Of a stretch of 9,849 nt of DNA, positions 1 through 7,067 are shown piece by piece. Every line of letters begins with the position of its first letter. Position 1 is the first letter of the stretch. Under the pieces are notes generated by a model. The model did no database searches, had not been told where the DNA came from, and saw nothing but the letters and a program-made list of their open reading frames with translations. This DNA comes from Acidobacteriota bacterium. GTDB taxonomy: Bacteria > Acidobacteriota > Terriglobia > Acidiferrales > UBA7541. Made by a program: the position numbers and the translations under genes. The stretch covers positions 8,718 to 18,566 of the forward strand of contig PMOP01000111.1 of NCBI GenBank assembly GCA_003161495.1. The letters are read 5' to 3'.

Positions 1-792
1 TTTCAGGGCGGCGTCGCTTCCCGCGAAGACGTCGACCTGGCCGCAACGCAGCTCGAACAAACTCGCGCCGAGGACATCGACATAACTTCTGCCCGCGATC
101 AATTCGAACACGCTGTCGCGGTCCTCATTGGACAACCTGCTTCCTCGTTCAACCTGGATCCCGCGCCGTTGCCCGCGATCCCGCCGGTTCCTCCTCCCGG
201 GTTACCGTCCGACTTGCTGGAAAGGCGCCCGGATATTGCCGGGGCGGAAAGAAGGGTCGCCTCCGCCAACGAACAAATTGGAATCGCCCGGGCGGCATTT
301 TTCCCGACGATTACTTTAGGGCTCGTGGGAGGATTTGAGAGCGGGCAATTTCCAAATTGGCTGACGGGGCCGAGCGCGCTTTGGTCCATCGGCGCGACCG
401 CGGCGGAAACTGTTTTCGATGCCGGCAGAAGGCGCGCGGTTTCCGATCAGGCGATCGCGACGTACGACGAATTGATTGCCGATTATCAACAGACAGTGCT
501 CGTCTCTTTTCAGCAGGTGGAGGATTCGCTGTCCGATCTTCGCGTCCTCGATGAAGAAGCCAAGACGCAGGACGCCGCGGTGGCAGCGGCGAATCGAGCG
601 CTCGATCAAGCCACCAATCGTTATAAAGGTGGAATCGATACCTACCTGACCGTGATTACCGCGCAAAGCGCAGCGCTGACCAACGAACGCACTGCTGTGA
701 GCCTGCTGACGCGCCGCTTGACGTCGACGGTTCTCCTGGTGAAGGCGCTCGGCGGCGGCTGGGATGTTTCCCAGCTTCCCGCGGGGAATTAG
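1..792 (+). CDS. Outer-membrane efflux channel, NodT/OprM type (5'-truncated by window edge)
   Basis: This is the C-terminal 263 residues of an outer-membrane factor, the channel that lets an RND or similar pump expel its substrate through the outer membrane. The reading frame is open from base 1, so the start lies upstream. The diagnostic NodT/OprM hinge between the two OEP repeats is visible at visible residues 68-79 (LPSDLLERRPDI), followed by the usual AGAERRV...IGIARAAFFPTITL stretch. Near the end, RYKGGIDTYLTVITAQ (207-222) is the typical second-repeat helix. Most relatives are about 450-500 residues, so roughly half is missing. Any lipidation cysteine would be in the unseen part. Members normally sit at the end of an MFP-RND-OMF operon, so a second efflux cassette probably lies to the left; this is inference. 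It is a different subfamily from the channel at 2527-3882. The beta-propeller gene follows after 39 nt and is likely co-transcribed. Confidence 0.93.
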   Translation, partial: FQGGVASREDVDLAATQLEQTRAEDIDITSARDQFEHAVAVLIGQPASSFNLDPAPLPAIPPVPPPGLPSDLLERRPDIAGAERRVASANEQIGIARAAFFPTITLGLVGGFESGQFPNWLTGPSALWSIGATAAETVFDAGRRRAVSDQAIATYDELIADYQQTVLVSFQQVEDSLSDLRVLDEEAKTQDAAVAAANRALDQATNRYKGGIDTYLTVITAQSAALTNERTAVSLLTRRLTSTVLLVKALGGGWDVSQLPAGN

Positions 793-819
793 CTCTTGGC
801 GTCTCGCCACATCCCAGTC

Positions 820-824
820 GAGGA
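820..824 (+). promoter_or_regulatory. Ribosome-binding site that sets the start of the beta-propeller gene
   Basis: GAGGA lies 7 nt before ATG 832. The frame could also be opened at TTG 796, but that codon has no Shine-Dalgarno in front of it and would put a polar stretch ahead of the signal peptide. ATG 832 is therefore preferred. Confidence 0.75.
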
Positions 825-831
825 AAAAACT

Positions 832-1884
832 ATGAAGAGAATTGCGGCAGGAATCCTGCGGCTTACAGCTGGATCGCTGGTCCTATTCGCTGCGGCAGCG
901 ATCGCGATGAGCGCCGCGGGCGCGTACCATCTGATCAAAAAGATTCCCATACCAGGCGATGGCGGATGGGATTATGTTGCGGCGGACAGCGATGCGCGCA
1001 GGCTGTATGTTTCGCATAATACCGAAATTGTTGTCCTGGACCTGGATTCCGGCGCCATCGTTGGAAAAATCGCGGGCGGGCCGGATATGCACGGCGCCGC
1101 GATCGCTTCCGAATTTGGACGCGGCTTCATCAGCGAGAGCAATCCCGGCTCCGTCGTGATTTTCGATCTCAAAACCCTCGCGAAAATTGACGAAGTCCGA
1201 GTGGGGGATGATCCGAACGGAATCATCTATGATCGTGAGACGAAGCGCATCTTTACCGCGGATCGCGGCAGCAAGCGCATCACCGCCATCGATGCAAAGA
1301 CCGGGAAGATTGCCGGCACCATCGAAAATCTGGGCGGAAGGACGGAACACCTCGCTTCCGATGAAGCAGGGCACGTCTTTCTGAACATGCAGGACCGCAA
1401 CACACTTTTGAAACTCGATGCCAGGAATTTGAAAGTGCTGGAAACATGGTCCACCGCGCCCTGCGAGGCGCCCAGCAGCATGGACATGGATCGCGCCCAT
1501 TCGCGCATTTTTATCGGGTGCCGCGGCGCCGGGATGATGGCCGTGGTCGACGCAACGTCAGGCAAAATCGTTGCAACCAACCCGATTGGAGGAGGCGTCG
1601 ATGCGGCGGAATTCGATCCGAAAACTGGACTCGTTTATTTCTCGACGGGCGCGAACGGCGTTCTCTCGATCTTCCATCAGAAATCTCCGGACGAATATGA
1701 CATTGTCGAAAACGTGCCAACGCAACCGGGAGCGCGGACGATGGCTGTCGATCGGAAAACCGGCAGGGTGTATGTGGCAGTCGCGGAACTTGGCCCGCGT
1801 CCGGCTCCCAGTCCTGAAAATCCGCGCGCAAGGCCTCCGATAATCCCGGGCACATTTTCCGTGCTCGTCATCGGTCCGCAGTAG
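832..1884 (+). CDS. Secreted YVTN/YncE-type seven-bladed beta-propeller protein
   Basis: A 350-residue protein with a signal peptide: MKR n-region, hydrophobic core at about residues 11-28, and a likely cleavage after AGA at residue 31. It is probably periplasmic. The mature part is a run of about seven repeats of roughly 40 residues with the YVTN pattern, a D-x-x-x-x-R-[LIV]-[YF] strand followed by a D-[LA]-x-[ST]-G-K-[IV] turn, as in DARRLYVSH, ETKRIFTAD, KTGLVYFST and KTGRVYVAV. Such folds are binding scaffolds and no catalytic motif is recognisable, so the ligand or partner is unknown. Two cysteines flanking the fifth blade could form a disulfide. The C-terminus is Pro/Arg-rich before a last strand (FSVLVIG). 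Its position 39 nt after an efflux channel gene suggests co-expression and perhaps an accessory envelope role; this is inference from context only. Confidence 0.88.
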   Translation: MKRIAAGILRLTAGSLVLFAAAAIAMSAAGAYHLIKKIPIPGDGGWDYVAADSDARRLYVSHNTEIVVLDLDSGAIVGKIAGGPDMHGAAIASEFGRGFISESNPGSVVIFDLKTLAKIDEVRVGDDPNGIIYDRETKRIFTADRGSKRITAIDAKTGKIAGTIENLGGRTEHLASDEAGHVFLNMQDRNTLLKLDARNLKVLETWSTAPCEAPSSMDMDRAHSRIFIGCRGAGMMAVVDATSGKIVATNPIGGGVDAAEFDPKTGLVYFSTGANGVLSIFHQKSPDEYDIVENVPTQPGARTMAVDRKTGRVYVAVAELGPRPAPSPENPRARPPIIPGTFSVLVIGPQ

Positions 1885-1916
1885 AACTGGCTCTACCTCT
1901 GGAAGAAAAATTCAAC

Positions 1917-2012
1917 TTTTTGTCATTCCGAGGCGCGCTGCGCGCCGAGGAATCTCTCTTTCTTTCGCTTTCATATACGGAGAGGTTCCTCACTTCGCTC
2001 GGAATGACAAAA
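1917..2012. repeat. Long imperfect palindrome with nested hairpin (dispersed-repeat-like element)
   Basis: The outer arms are TTTTGTCATTCCGAG (1918-1932) and CTCGGAATGACAAAA (1998-2012), a perfect 15-bp inverted repeat. A second arm pair lies inside: GAGGAATCTCTC (1947-1958) against GAGAGGTTCCTC (1980-1991), complementary except for one T/C difference. Between the outer and inner left arms sits a separate hairpin, GGCGCGC-T-GCGCGCC (1932-1946). It fills the gap between the convergent propeller gene (ends 1884) and rpiB (ends 2027). From memory, palindromes beginning TGTCATTCCGAG are dispersed in acidobacterial and some other genomes; no second copy is in this window. It could act as a two-way terminator or mRNA 3' stabiliser. 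It lacks a classical GC stem plus T-run on the exit side, so the repeat call is firmer than the terminator call. Confidence 0.85.
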
Positions 2013-2026
2013 TAAACTGGGTTGTC

Positions 2027-2452
2027 TTATTCGATTTCGGCGATGCGGCGCACGTGCCGGCCGCCGTCGAACGGCGTGACCAGCCATACCTTTACAATTT
2101 CCAGCGCAAGATCCTCGGGAATCATCCGTTGGCCGAGCGAGAGAACGTTGCTGTCATTGTGTCCCCGCGCAAGGCGCGCCGTTTCCAGATTCCAGCAAAG
2201 CGCGCAGCGAACACCCTTAACTTTATTGGCCACCATCGCTTCGCCGTTTCCGGATCCGCCGAGCACGATGCCGCGCTCGAACTCTCCGCACGCCACCGCT
2301 TCCGCCGTCGGACGAATAAACAGCGGATAGTCAACCGGCGCGGGGCTGAACGTGCCGAAATCGCGGACTTCGTGCCCGAGCGAAGACAACAGCGCCCTGA
2401 TTTTTTCTTTGTACTCAAATCCAGCGTGGTCGGAACCGATGGCTATTTTCAA
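2027..2452 (-). CDS. rpiB: Ribose-5-phosphate isomerase B (RpiB/LacAB family)
   Basis: A 141-residue cytoplasmic enzyme interconverting ribose 5-phosphate and ribulose 5-phosphate in the non-oxidative pentose phosphate pathway. The N-terminus is the family hallmark MKIAIGSDHAG (D8, H9). GGSGNGEAMVANKVKGVRCAL (from 65) is the active-site loop, HND (98-100) and GGRHVRR (130-136) supply the usual His/Asn and phosphate-binding arginines. The loop has Gly65 where E. coli-type enzymes carry the catalytic Cys, and Glu71 as in the Mycobacterium-type enzymes, in which that Glu is the base. Length is normal. The start is TTG 2452: it gives exactly the family N-terminus and no in-frame ATG or GTG precedes it usefully. 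GAGG lies only 4 nt upstream. The gene follows the efflux channel by 74 nt, but a promoter candidate sits in that gap, so it may be expressed independently. Confidence 0.95.
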   Translation of the reverse strand: MKIAIGSDHAGFEYKEKIRALLSSLGHEVRDFGTFSPAPVDYPLFIRPTAEAVACGEFERGIVLGGSGNGEAMVANKVKGVRCALCWNLETARLARGHNDSNVLSLGQRMIPEDLALEIVKVWLVTPFDGGRHVRRIAEIE

Positions 2453-2460
2453 GGGGCCTC

Positions 2461-2490
2461 AGCATAGGGCGCGAGAAAATGGGTTGTCAA
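2461..2490 (-). promoter_or_regulatory. Candidate housekeeping promoter of rpiB
   Basis: Read on the minus strand, a perfect -35 box TTGACA (2490-2485) is followed after 18 nt by the -10-like hexamer TATGCT (2466-2461, four of six consensus positions). The -10 ends only 8 nt before the TTG start codon, so the predicted transcript would begin within a few bases of it and omit the GAGG at 2460-2457. Prediction is by motif only. Confidence 0.5.
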
Positions 2491-2526
2491 GTGCGGAGAT
2501 GGCACAGCAGAAATCGCACTTTTCAC

Positions 2527-3882
2527 TCACTTCACACGTCCCAATTGATAATTCAAATTCGCGGTCTGGCTTTCGTAATCATATTGCGCGCTGACCTGTT
2601 CAACCTGCGCTTCTGTCAAATTCAATTGCGCCTGACTGAGTTCAATGATCGAGCTCAAGCCCAGTTGGTAGCGACCTTTTGCCAGATCGTAAGCCTGAGT
2701 CGTCTGGTCCAGCAATTCTTGCGTGAGGGAAAGGCGCTGGTAGGCGGAGATGACGTTCAACCAGGACAAGCGAACATCCTGCGCGATGCGGTTCTGCAGG
2801 TCGCGGAGAAATTGTTCCTGCGCGTGGCTTCGCGCTGTCGCTTCGGAGTGCTCAGCATTGAACAGGCGTCCATTAAAAATGGGAACGTTGACGTTGAATC
2901 CCGCCGCGGCATAACGGCTGGGCAACGGGTCTTGCCGAATGGGAACGAGGCCGGTCACGCCGGCGGCCGAGATTGTTGGAAACCAGAGATCGCGTTCGGC
3001 CGTGGCGTAGCTTTGCGCCGACTTCACATCCAATCCCTGACTGATAATCTCCGGCCGATTCTGAAACGCTTCGACGATGAGCGGCGCAACATCGGGCGGC
3101 GGAGCGCCCGGCAGGATTTCCTCCACGAGCTGAAATGTCCGCTGATCCGAATAGCCCAGCGCGTTGGAAAGCTGGGCGAATGCGGACTGCAAATCGTTCT
3201 GCGCTTGCACCAGCAAAAGCTGCGCCCTCGCCAGGTCTACTTTCGCAAAGCTTACGTCCAGGCCGGACTTCAAGCTGCTCTTGGCCAACTCGCCGACTTG
3301 ATCTGCAACCAGTTGGCGCGCCTTTACGGTTTCCTCGGCGACGTGAAGAACGGATTGCGCCTTCATGGCGGCGAAATAGGACACGTTGACGCGCAGCAAC
3401 ACGTCGGCGCGCGTGGTGACAACATTTTCCTGCTCCGCCTGCGCGTGAAAATGCGAGCTCCTGGAGAGTTCGTGCGTCCGGCCGAAGTCGGTCACGAGTT
3501 GAGTTACGGATACGCCGTCGGCGAACTTGTCATAGACCGCCGGGCTGTTCAGAAACCCCGCGGCAATGCGGCTCCCGCTTTCCGCTTCGGTGCCGGTGGC
3601 AGACCCGGTCGCCTGTGGAAAATAAGCGGATTGAACTTCCTTCACCTGCGCCGCAGCTGCGGAAGCCAATTGCGCGGCCGCCTGAATCTGCGGATGGTTT
3701 TGGATGGCAATACTCTCCGCATCTGTCAACGTAAGACGCTGTCCCGGTGTTTGGCTCTGGTCCGGTGATTGAGCCGGGGTTGGGTTTGAATTCGGCGGCT
3801 GATTTTGCGCGTCCCCCTTGATGCTGGTGAGGACAACACCAGAGACAAATACGATAAGCAGCAATCGCGGAAAGCTGAGCAT
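2527..3882 (-). CDS. TolC-family outer-membrane efflux channel of the RND system
   Basis: A 451-residue outer-membrane factor that forms the exit duct for the RND pump encoded just upstream. Residues 1-25 are a signal peptide (hydrophobic LLLIVFVSGVVL, likely cut after GDA); with no lipobox cysteine it is TolC-like, not lipidated. A Pro/Gln/Ser-rich linker (26-47) precedes two OEP repeats, at about 50-245 and 265-448. Typical helix ends are visible, e.g. GRYQLGLSSIIELSQAQLNLTEA near 403-425, and N-P-x-[IV]-type openings (NHPQIQAA, 62-69; NRPEIISQ, 275-282). The frame stays open to 4122, but ATG 3882 is chosen because it begins the signal peptide and has GGGGAGG 7 nt upstream. Its ATG shares one base with the pump's TAA stop (TAATG), which suggests translational coupling. 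It lacks the LPSDLLERRPD hinge of the channel at 1-792, so the two are from different subfamilies. Confidence 0.94.
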   Translation of the reverse strand: MLSFPRLLLIVFVSGVVLTSIKGDAQNQPPNSNPTPAQSPDQSQTPGQRLTLTDAESIAIQNHPQIQAAAQLASAAAAQVKEVQSAYFPQATGSATGTEAESGSRIAAGFLNSPAVYDKFADGVSVTQLVTDFGRTHELSRSSHFHAQAEQENVVTTRADVLLRVNVSYFAAMKAQSVLHVAEETVKARQLVADQVGELAKSSLKSGLDVSFAKVDLARAQLLLVQAQNDLQSAFAQLSNALGYSDQRTFQLVEEILPGAPPPDVAPLIVEAFQNRPEIISQGLDVKSAQSYATAERDLWFPTISAAGVTGLVPIRQDPLPSRYAAAGFNVNVPIFNGRLFNAEHSEATARSHAQEQFLRDLQNRIAQDVRLSWLNVISAYQRLSLTQELLDQTTQAYDLAKGRYQLGLSSIIELSQAQLNLTEAQVEQVSAQYDYESQTANLNYQLGRVK

Positions 3883-6800
3883 TAGTGCGCCTCCCCTACG
3901 ACTGGAGTCCCAGCCGAACTTTCGCGACGCCGGTAAATCAAAAGGTAGGCCGCGGGGACCACAAAAATAGTGAGTAAGATGGAAGAGATCAAGCCGCCGA
4001 TGATGGCGCGCGCGAGAGGCGCATATGCTTCGCTTCCTGTTTCTAGCTTGAACGCCATTGGAAGAAGGCCCACGACCGTTGCGAGCGAAGTCATCAGGAT
4101 AGGGCGCAAACGAATGCGGCACGCGTCGGCAACGGCGTCGACGACGCTGCGCCCCTCACTGCGCAAAACGTTGGCGAAGTCCACGATCAGGATGCTGTTG
4201 GAAACCACCATCCCTTGCAGCATCACGATGCCCATCAGCGACTGGATGTTCAGGGTTGTTCCCGTAAAGACCAGCGTGATGATCACTCCCACAAGACCCG
4301 TAGGAACCGCCAGCACGATCAGGAAAGGATCGGTAAAGGAAGCGAACTGCGCGACCAGAATCAGGTACACCAGCAGGATCGCAAGGATCAGGCCAATCCC
4401 GAAGCTACGGAAGGAATTCTGCATCGTCACGATGAGGCCACGCATGTTGATCCGAAGGTTTGTCGGAAGCTTGGTGTCGGCGATGATTTTCGAAATCGCC
4501 GCGGCTGGCTTCCCCAAATCCTCGGCCGTGGGCGCCACGTAGATGTCGATGGACCGTTGCAGTTGATAGTGGTCCACTTCCGTCGGAGACTGGACAACGC
4601 TCACGTCGGCGACTTGATTCAGGTAGGTCGGGAGTTTAACTCCAAGTCCGCGCAACGGCATGGCCTTCAAATCCTGTATCGAGTGCAGTTGATTTTCAGG
4701 ATACTGCACAGTTACGAAGTAGTTATTTCCGCTTTTTGGATCCACCCAATAGCCGGGAGCGATCATCGCATTGGAAGTCAGTCCAGTGATGAGGTTGTCG
4801 ATGACTTCCTGGGGACTGAGCCCCAGTTCGTTGGCCCGGGCCCGGTTCACGTTCACCTGCAACGCAGGATAATCCATATCCTGCGGAATATAGACGTCGG
4901 AAATACCGGGGATCGCACGGAACTTGCTCGCCAGGTCCTGCGCGACGCGATCGTCCGCGTTGAGGTCCATTCCGCTCACCTGCACGTCGATCGGCGCCGG
5001 TGCACCTTGATTGAGCACCGCGTCGACAAGCCCGCCGGATTGAAAATAAGTCCGCAACTCGGGGATCTGCGAGGCAATTCGTGCGCGAACTTGATCCATG
5101 TAAACGAAGCTGCTTTCCGCGTGGTCTTCCTTCAACCCCACTTGAACAAACGCGGTGTGCATTCCGGAGTTCGGAGTGAACAGGGAAGAAAGATCCGGGG
5201 TCAGGCCGATGTTGGAGACGATGGTTTCCAGTTCCTTCGGCCCGACCACCTGATGCACGATGTCTTCCACGCGCTTTACATACTCATCGGTCAGCTCAAT
5301 CCGCGTGCCGGTGGGAGCCTTCACGTTAATGACAAATTGTCCGGCGTCGGTTCGCGGAAAAAACGAAACGCCCATGAACGGATACAACAGGAAACACAGG
5401 CAGAAAAATATCAGGAATCCCACGACCACCGTGACCGGAAATTCGAGCGCTTTCCTCACCCATTTCTCGTAAAAATTCAACATCACTTCGAATTTCGCGT
5501 TAAATCCAGCGTGAAATCTCGCTCCCCAGGATTTTTTCTTTCCCGGCTCTCCTTCGGCGTGTCCATGGTCGTGGATCGCTTTCAGGTAATTTGCACAGAA
5601 CAGCGGCACAACCGTCACGGCATCGAAGTACGATGCAAAGAGAGCCAGCACCACGCCGAGCGCCAGCGCGCCGAACAGATACGAGCTCACGCCAAACAGA
5701 AATGTCACCGGAAAGAAAACGACCACCGCGACCAGCATGATGGCCAAAACCGCCAGCGCGACTTCATTGGTCCCCTTGACGGCCGCCACCGCCGGCTCTT
5801 CGCCCATTTCCAAATGGCGGTAAATGTTTTCAATGACCACAACGGAATCGTCAATCAGACGCGAAAACGCCAACGCCAGCCCGCTGAGCACCATGGCGTT
5901 AATCGATTTGCCGGCGCTATGCAGAATGAAAAACGTGATGAAAACCGAAATCGGAATCGACAGGAAAACAGCGACCGTGGCGCGGAAACTTCCGAGGAAC
6001 ATCATGATCATCAGTCCGGTGAGCAGGATTCCAATTCCGCCTTCGCGCAACACCGTGGAAATCGCCTGCTTAACAAATACAGATTGATCGAAGGCGACGG
6101 ACGCTTTCAACTGCGGCGGAATATCGCGCAGATCTTTGATGGCCGATCGAATACCGTTCACCACGGCGATCGTATTGGTATCGCCACCCTGCTTCTGGAC
6201 CGCGACGTACACGGATTTCTGGCCATCCACGCGAACGATGTTGTATTGCTGTGCGGCGCCGTCCACCGCTTTGCCAACATCGGAAATAAAAACGGATTTT
6301 TGTCCTTCGGTTTTTAGCGGGACTTGATTCAGGCCATTCGCGTCGGTGACCTGCGCGTTCGTGTAGATGTTGTAGTCGATCGGGCCGAGGCGCACGTCAC
6401 CGGCAGGCAAGATGAGATTGGATTCGTTGGTCGCGCGAACAACGTCCATGGGGCTCAATTCATGAGCCTGCAGCTTGAGCGGGTCCACATACACCATGAT
6501 CTGCCGGTACTTGCCGCCGTAAGGAGGAGGAACGGTCGCGCCGGGAACGCCCGCGATCTGGTTGCGAATCTGAAATTGCAGATAATCGTGCAATTGTGTT
6601 TCGTTCAGCCCTTCGCCTCCAACCGTCAGCAAGCACACCGGCAAACTTGAAGCGTCCACCTTCAGCACCACGGGAGGCAGTGTTCCCTGCGGAAGTCTGC
6701 GCAGGTCCGCCATGGCTAGATTGGAAATGGACGTGACGTCGGCGTCCGCGTCCGTGCCGGGCTGAAAATAAATTTTGATCAGACTCACGCCGGGCAGGGA

Positions 6801-7043
6801 TCTCGATTCCATGTGGTCCACGCCGCTGGCCAGCGTAAAGAAGCGTTCAAACGTGTCGGTGATGTCGGCTTCGATCTGCTGCGGAGGCATGCCGCTATAA
6901 AATGTTGCAACCAGCACGACGGGGATGTTGATCGGAGGAAACATATCCACCGGCATGCGGGCCACGCTGGTCAATCCTAAAACGACGACAAACAGGCAAA
7001 ACACAATGATCAGATAAGGATGGCGGACTGCAAATGATGGCAT
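3882..7043 (-). CDS. RND-family efflux pump, inner-membrane permease (HAE1-like)
   Basis: A 1053-residue proton-driven exporter, full length for the AcrB/MexB superfamily (ACR_tran). It has TM1 at about 9-29, a periplasmic porter loop to about 330, TM2-TM6 at about 335-485, TM7 at about 536-556, a second porter loop to about 870, and TM8-TM12 at about 880-1036. The proton-relay Asp pair is present in TM4 (D398, D399), and the TM11 RIRLRPILMTS motif (976-986) keeps the conserved Arg. The TM10 motif is VVSNSILIVDFAN, so Ser948 stands where AcrB has its relay Lys. TM4 reads AFSRLIDD rather than the usual LGLVVDD. The loop between TM6 and TM7 (489-505) is rich in His and Lys. AGGAG 6 nt before ATG 7043 supports the start. 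It lies 24 nt after the MFP gene. Substrate is unknown: HAE1-like pumps usually export hydrophobic or amphiphilic compounds, but the class also includes other specialities. Confidence 0.96.
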   Translation of the reverse strand: MPSFAVRHPYLIIVFCLFVVVLGLTSVARMPVDMFPPINIPVVLVATFYSGMPPQQIEADITDTFERFFTLASGVDHMESRSLPGVSLIKIYFQPGTDADADVTSISNLAMADLRRLPQGTLPPVVLKVDASSLPVCLLTVGGEGLNETQLHDYLQFQIRNQIAGVPGATVPPPYGGKYRQIMVYVDPLKLQAHELSPMDVVRATNESNLILPAGDVRLGPIDYNIYTNAQVTDANGLNQVPLKTEGQKSVFISDVGKAVDGAAQQYNIVRVDGQKSVYVAVQKQGGDTNTIAVVNGIRSAIKDLRDIPPQLKASVAFDQSVFVKQAISTVLREGGIGILLTGLMIMMFLGSFRATVAVFLSIPISVFITFFILHSAGKSINAMVLSGLALAFSRLIDDSVVVIENIYRHLEMGEEPAVAAVKGTNEVALAVLAIMLVAVVVFFPVTFLFGVSSYLFGALALGVVLALFASYFDAVTVVPLFCANYLKAIHDHGHAEGEPGKKKSWGARFHAGFNAKFEVMLNFYEKWVRKALEFPVTVVVGFLIFFCLCFLLYPFMGVSFFPRTDAGQFVINVKAPTGTRIELTDEYVKRVEDIVHQVVGPKELETIVSNIGLTPDLSSLFTPNSGMHTAFVQVGLKEDHAESSFVYMDQVRARIASQIPELRTYFQSGGLVDAVLNQGAPAPIDVQVSGMDLNADDRVAQDLASKFRAIPGISDVYIPQDMDYPALQVNVNRARANELGLSPQEVIDNLITGLTSNAMIAPGYWVDPKSGNNYFVTVQYPENQLHSIQDLKAMPLRGLGVKLPTYLNQVADVSVVQSPTEVDHYQLQRSIDIYVAPTAEDLGKPAAAISKIIADTKLPTNLRINMRGLIVTMQNSFRSFGIGLILAILLVYLILVAQFASFTDPFLIVLAVPTGLVGVIITLVFTGTTLNIQSLMGIVMLQGMVVSNSILIVDFANVLRSEGRSVVDAVADACRIRLRPILMTSLATVVGLLPMAFKLETGSEAYAPLARAIIGGLISSILLTIFVVPAAYLLIYRRRESSAGTPVVGEAH
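3890..3896 (-). promoter_or_regulatory. Strong ribosome-binding site for the TolC-family channel, inside the pump gene
   Basis: On the minus strand GGGGAGG is followed by 7 nt and ATG 3882. It lies inside the last codons of the RND pump gene and supports starting the channel at ATG 3882 rather than at an upstream codon in the same frame. Confidence 0.8.
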
Positions 7044-7067
7044 CTATTTCTCCTCTTTCCTGCGGGC

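Noticed and set aside
316..810. A 164-codon minus-strand frame over the partial NodT-type channel
   Set aside because: It is a shadow of the plus-strand gene, which carries clear family motifs.
1917..2012. Classical intrinsic terminator
   Set aside because: The stem is long but is not followed by a T-run on either exit side; the T and A runs form part of the arms. It is listed as a repeat that may also end transcription.
2479..3768. A 429-codon open frame on the plus strand
   Set aside because: It is antisense to the TolC-family channel, has no recognisable domain, and is low in stops only because of the real gene's codon bias.
3883..4122. An 80-residue N-terminal extension of the TolC-family channel
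   Set aside because: It would overlap the pump gene, hide the signal peptide internally, and bypass the strong ribosome-binding site at 3890-3896.
4215..6317. A 700-codon open frame on the plus strand
   Set aside because: It lies wholly antisense to the well-supported RND pump gene. Its composition (rich in His, Gln, Arg, Asp) is what codon-biased GC-rich DNA gives when read on the opposite strand, and no domain or membrane pattern is visible.
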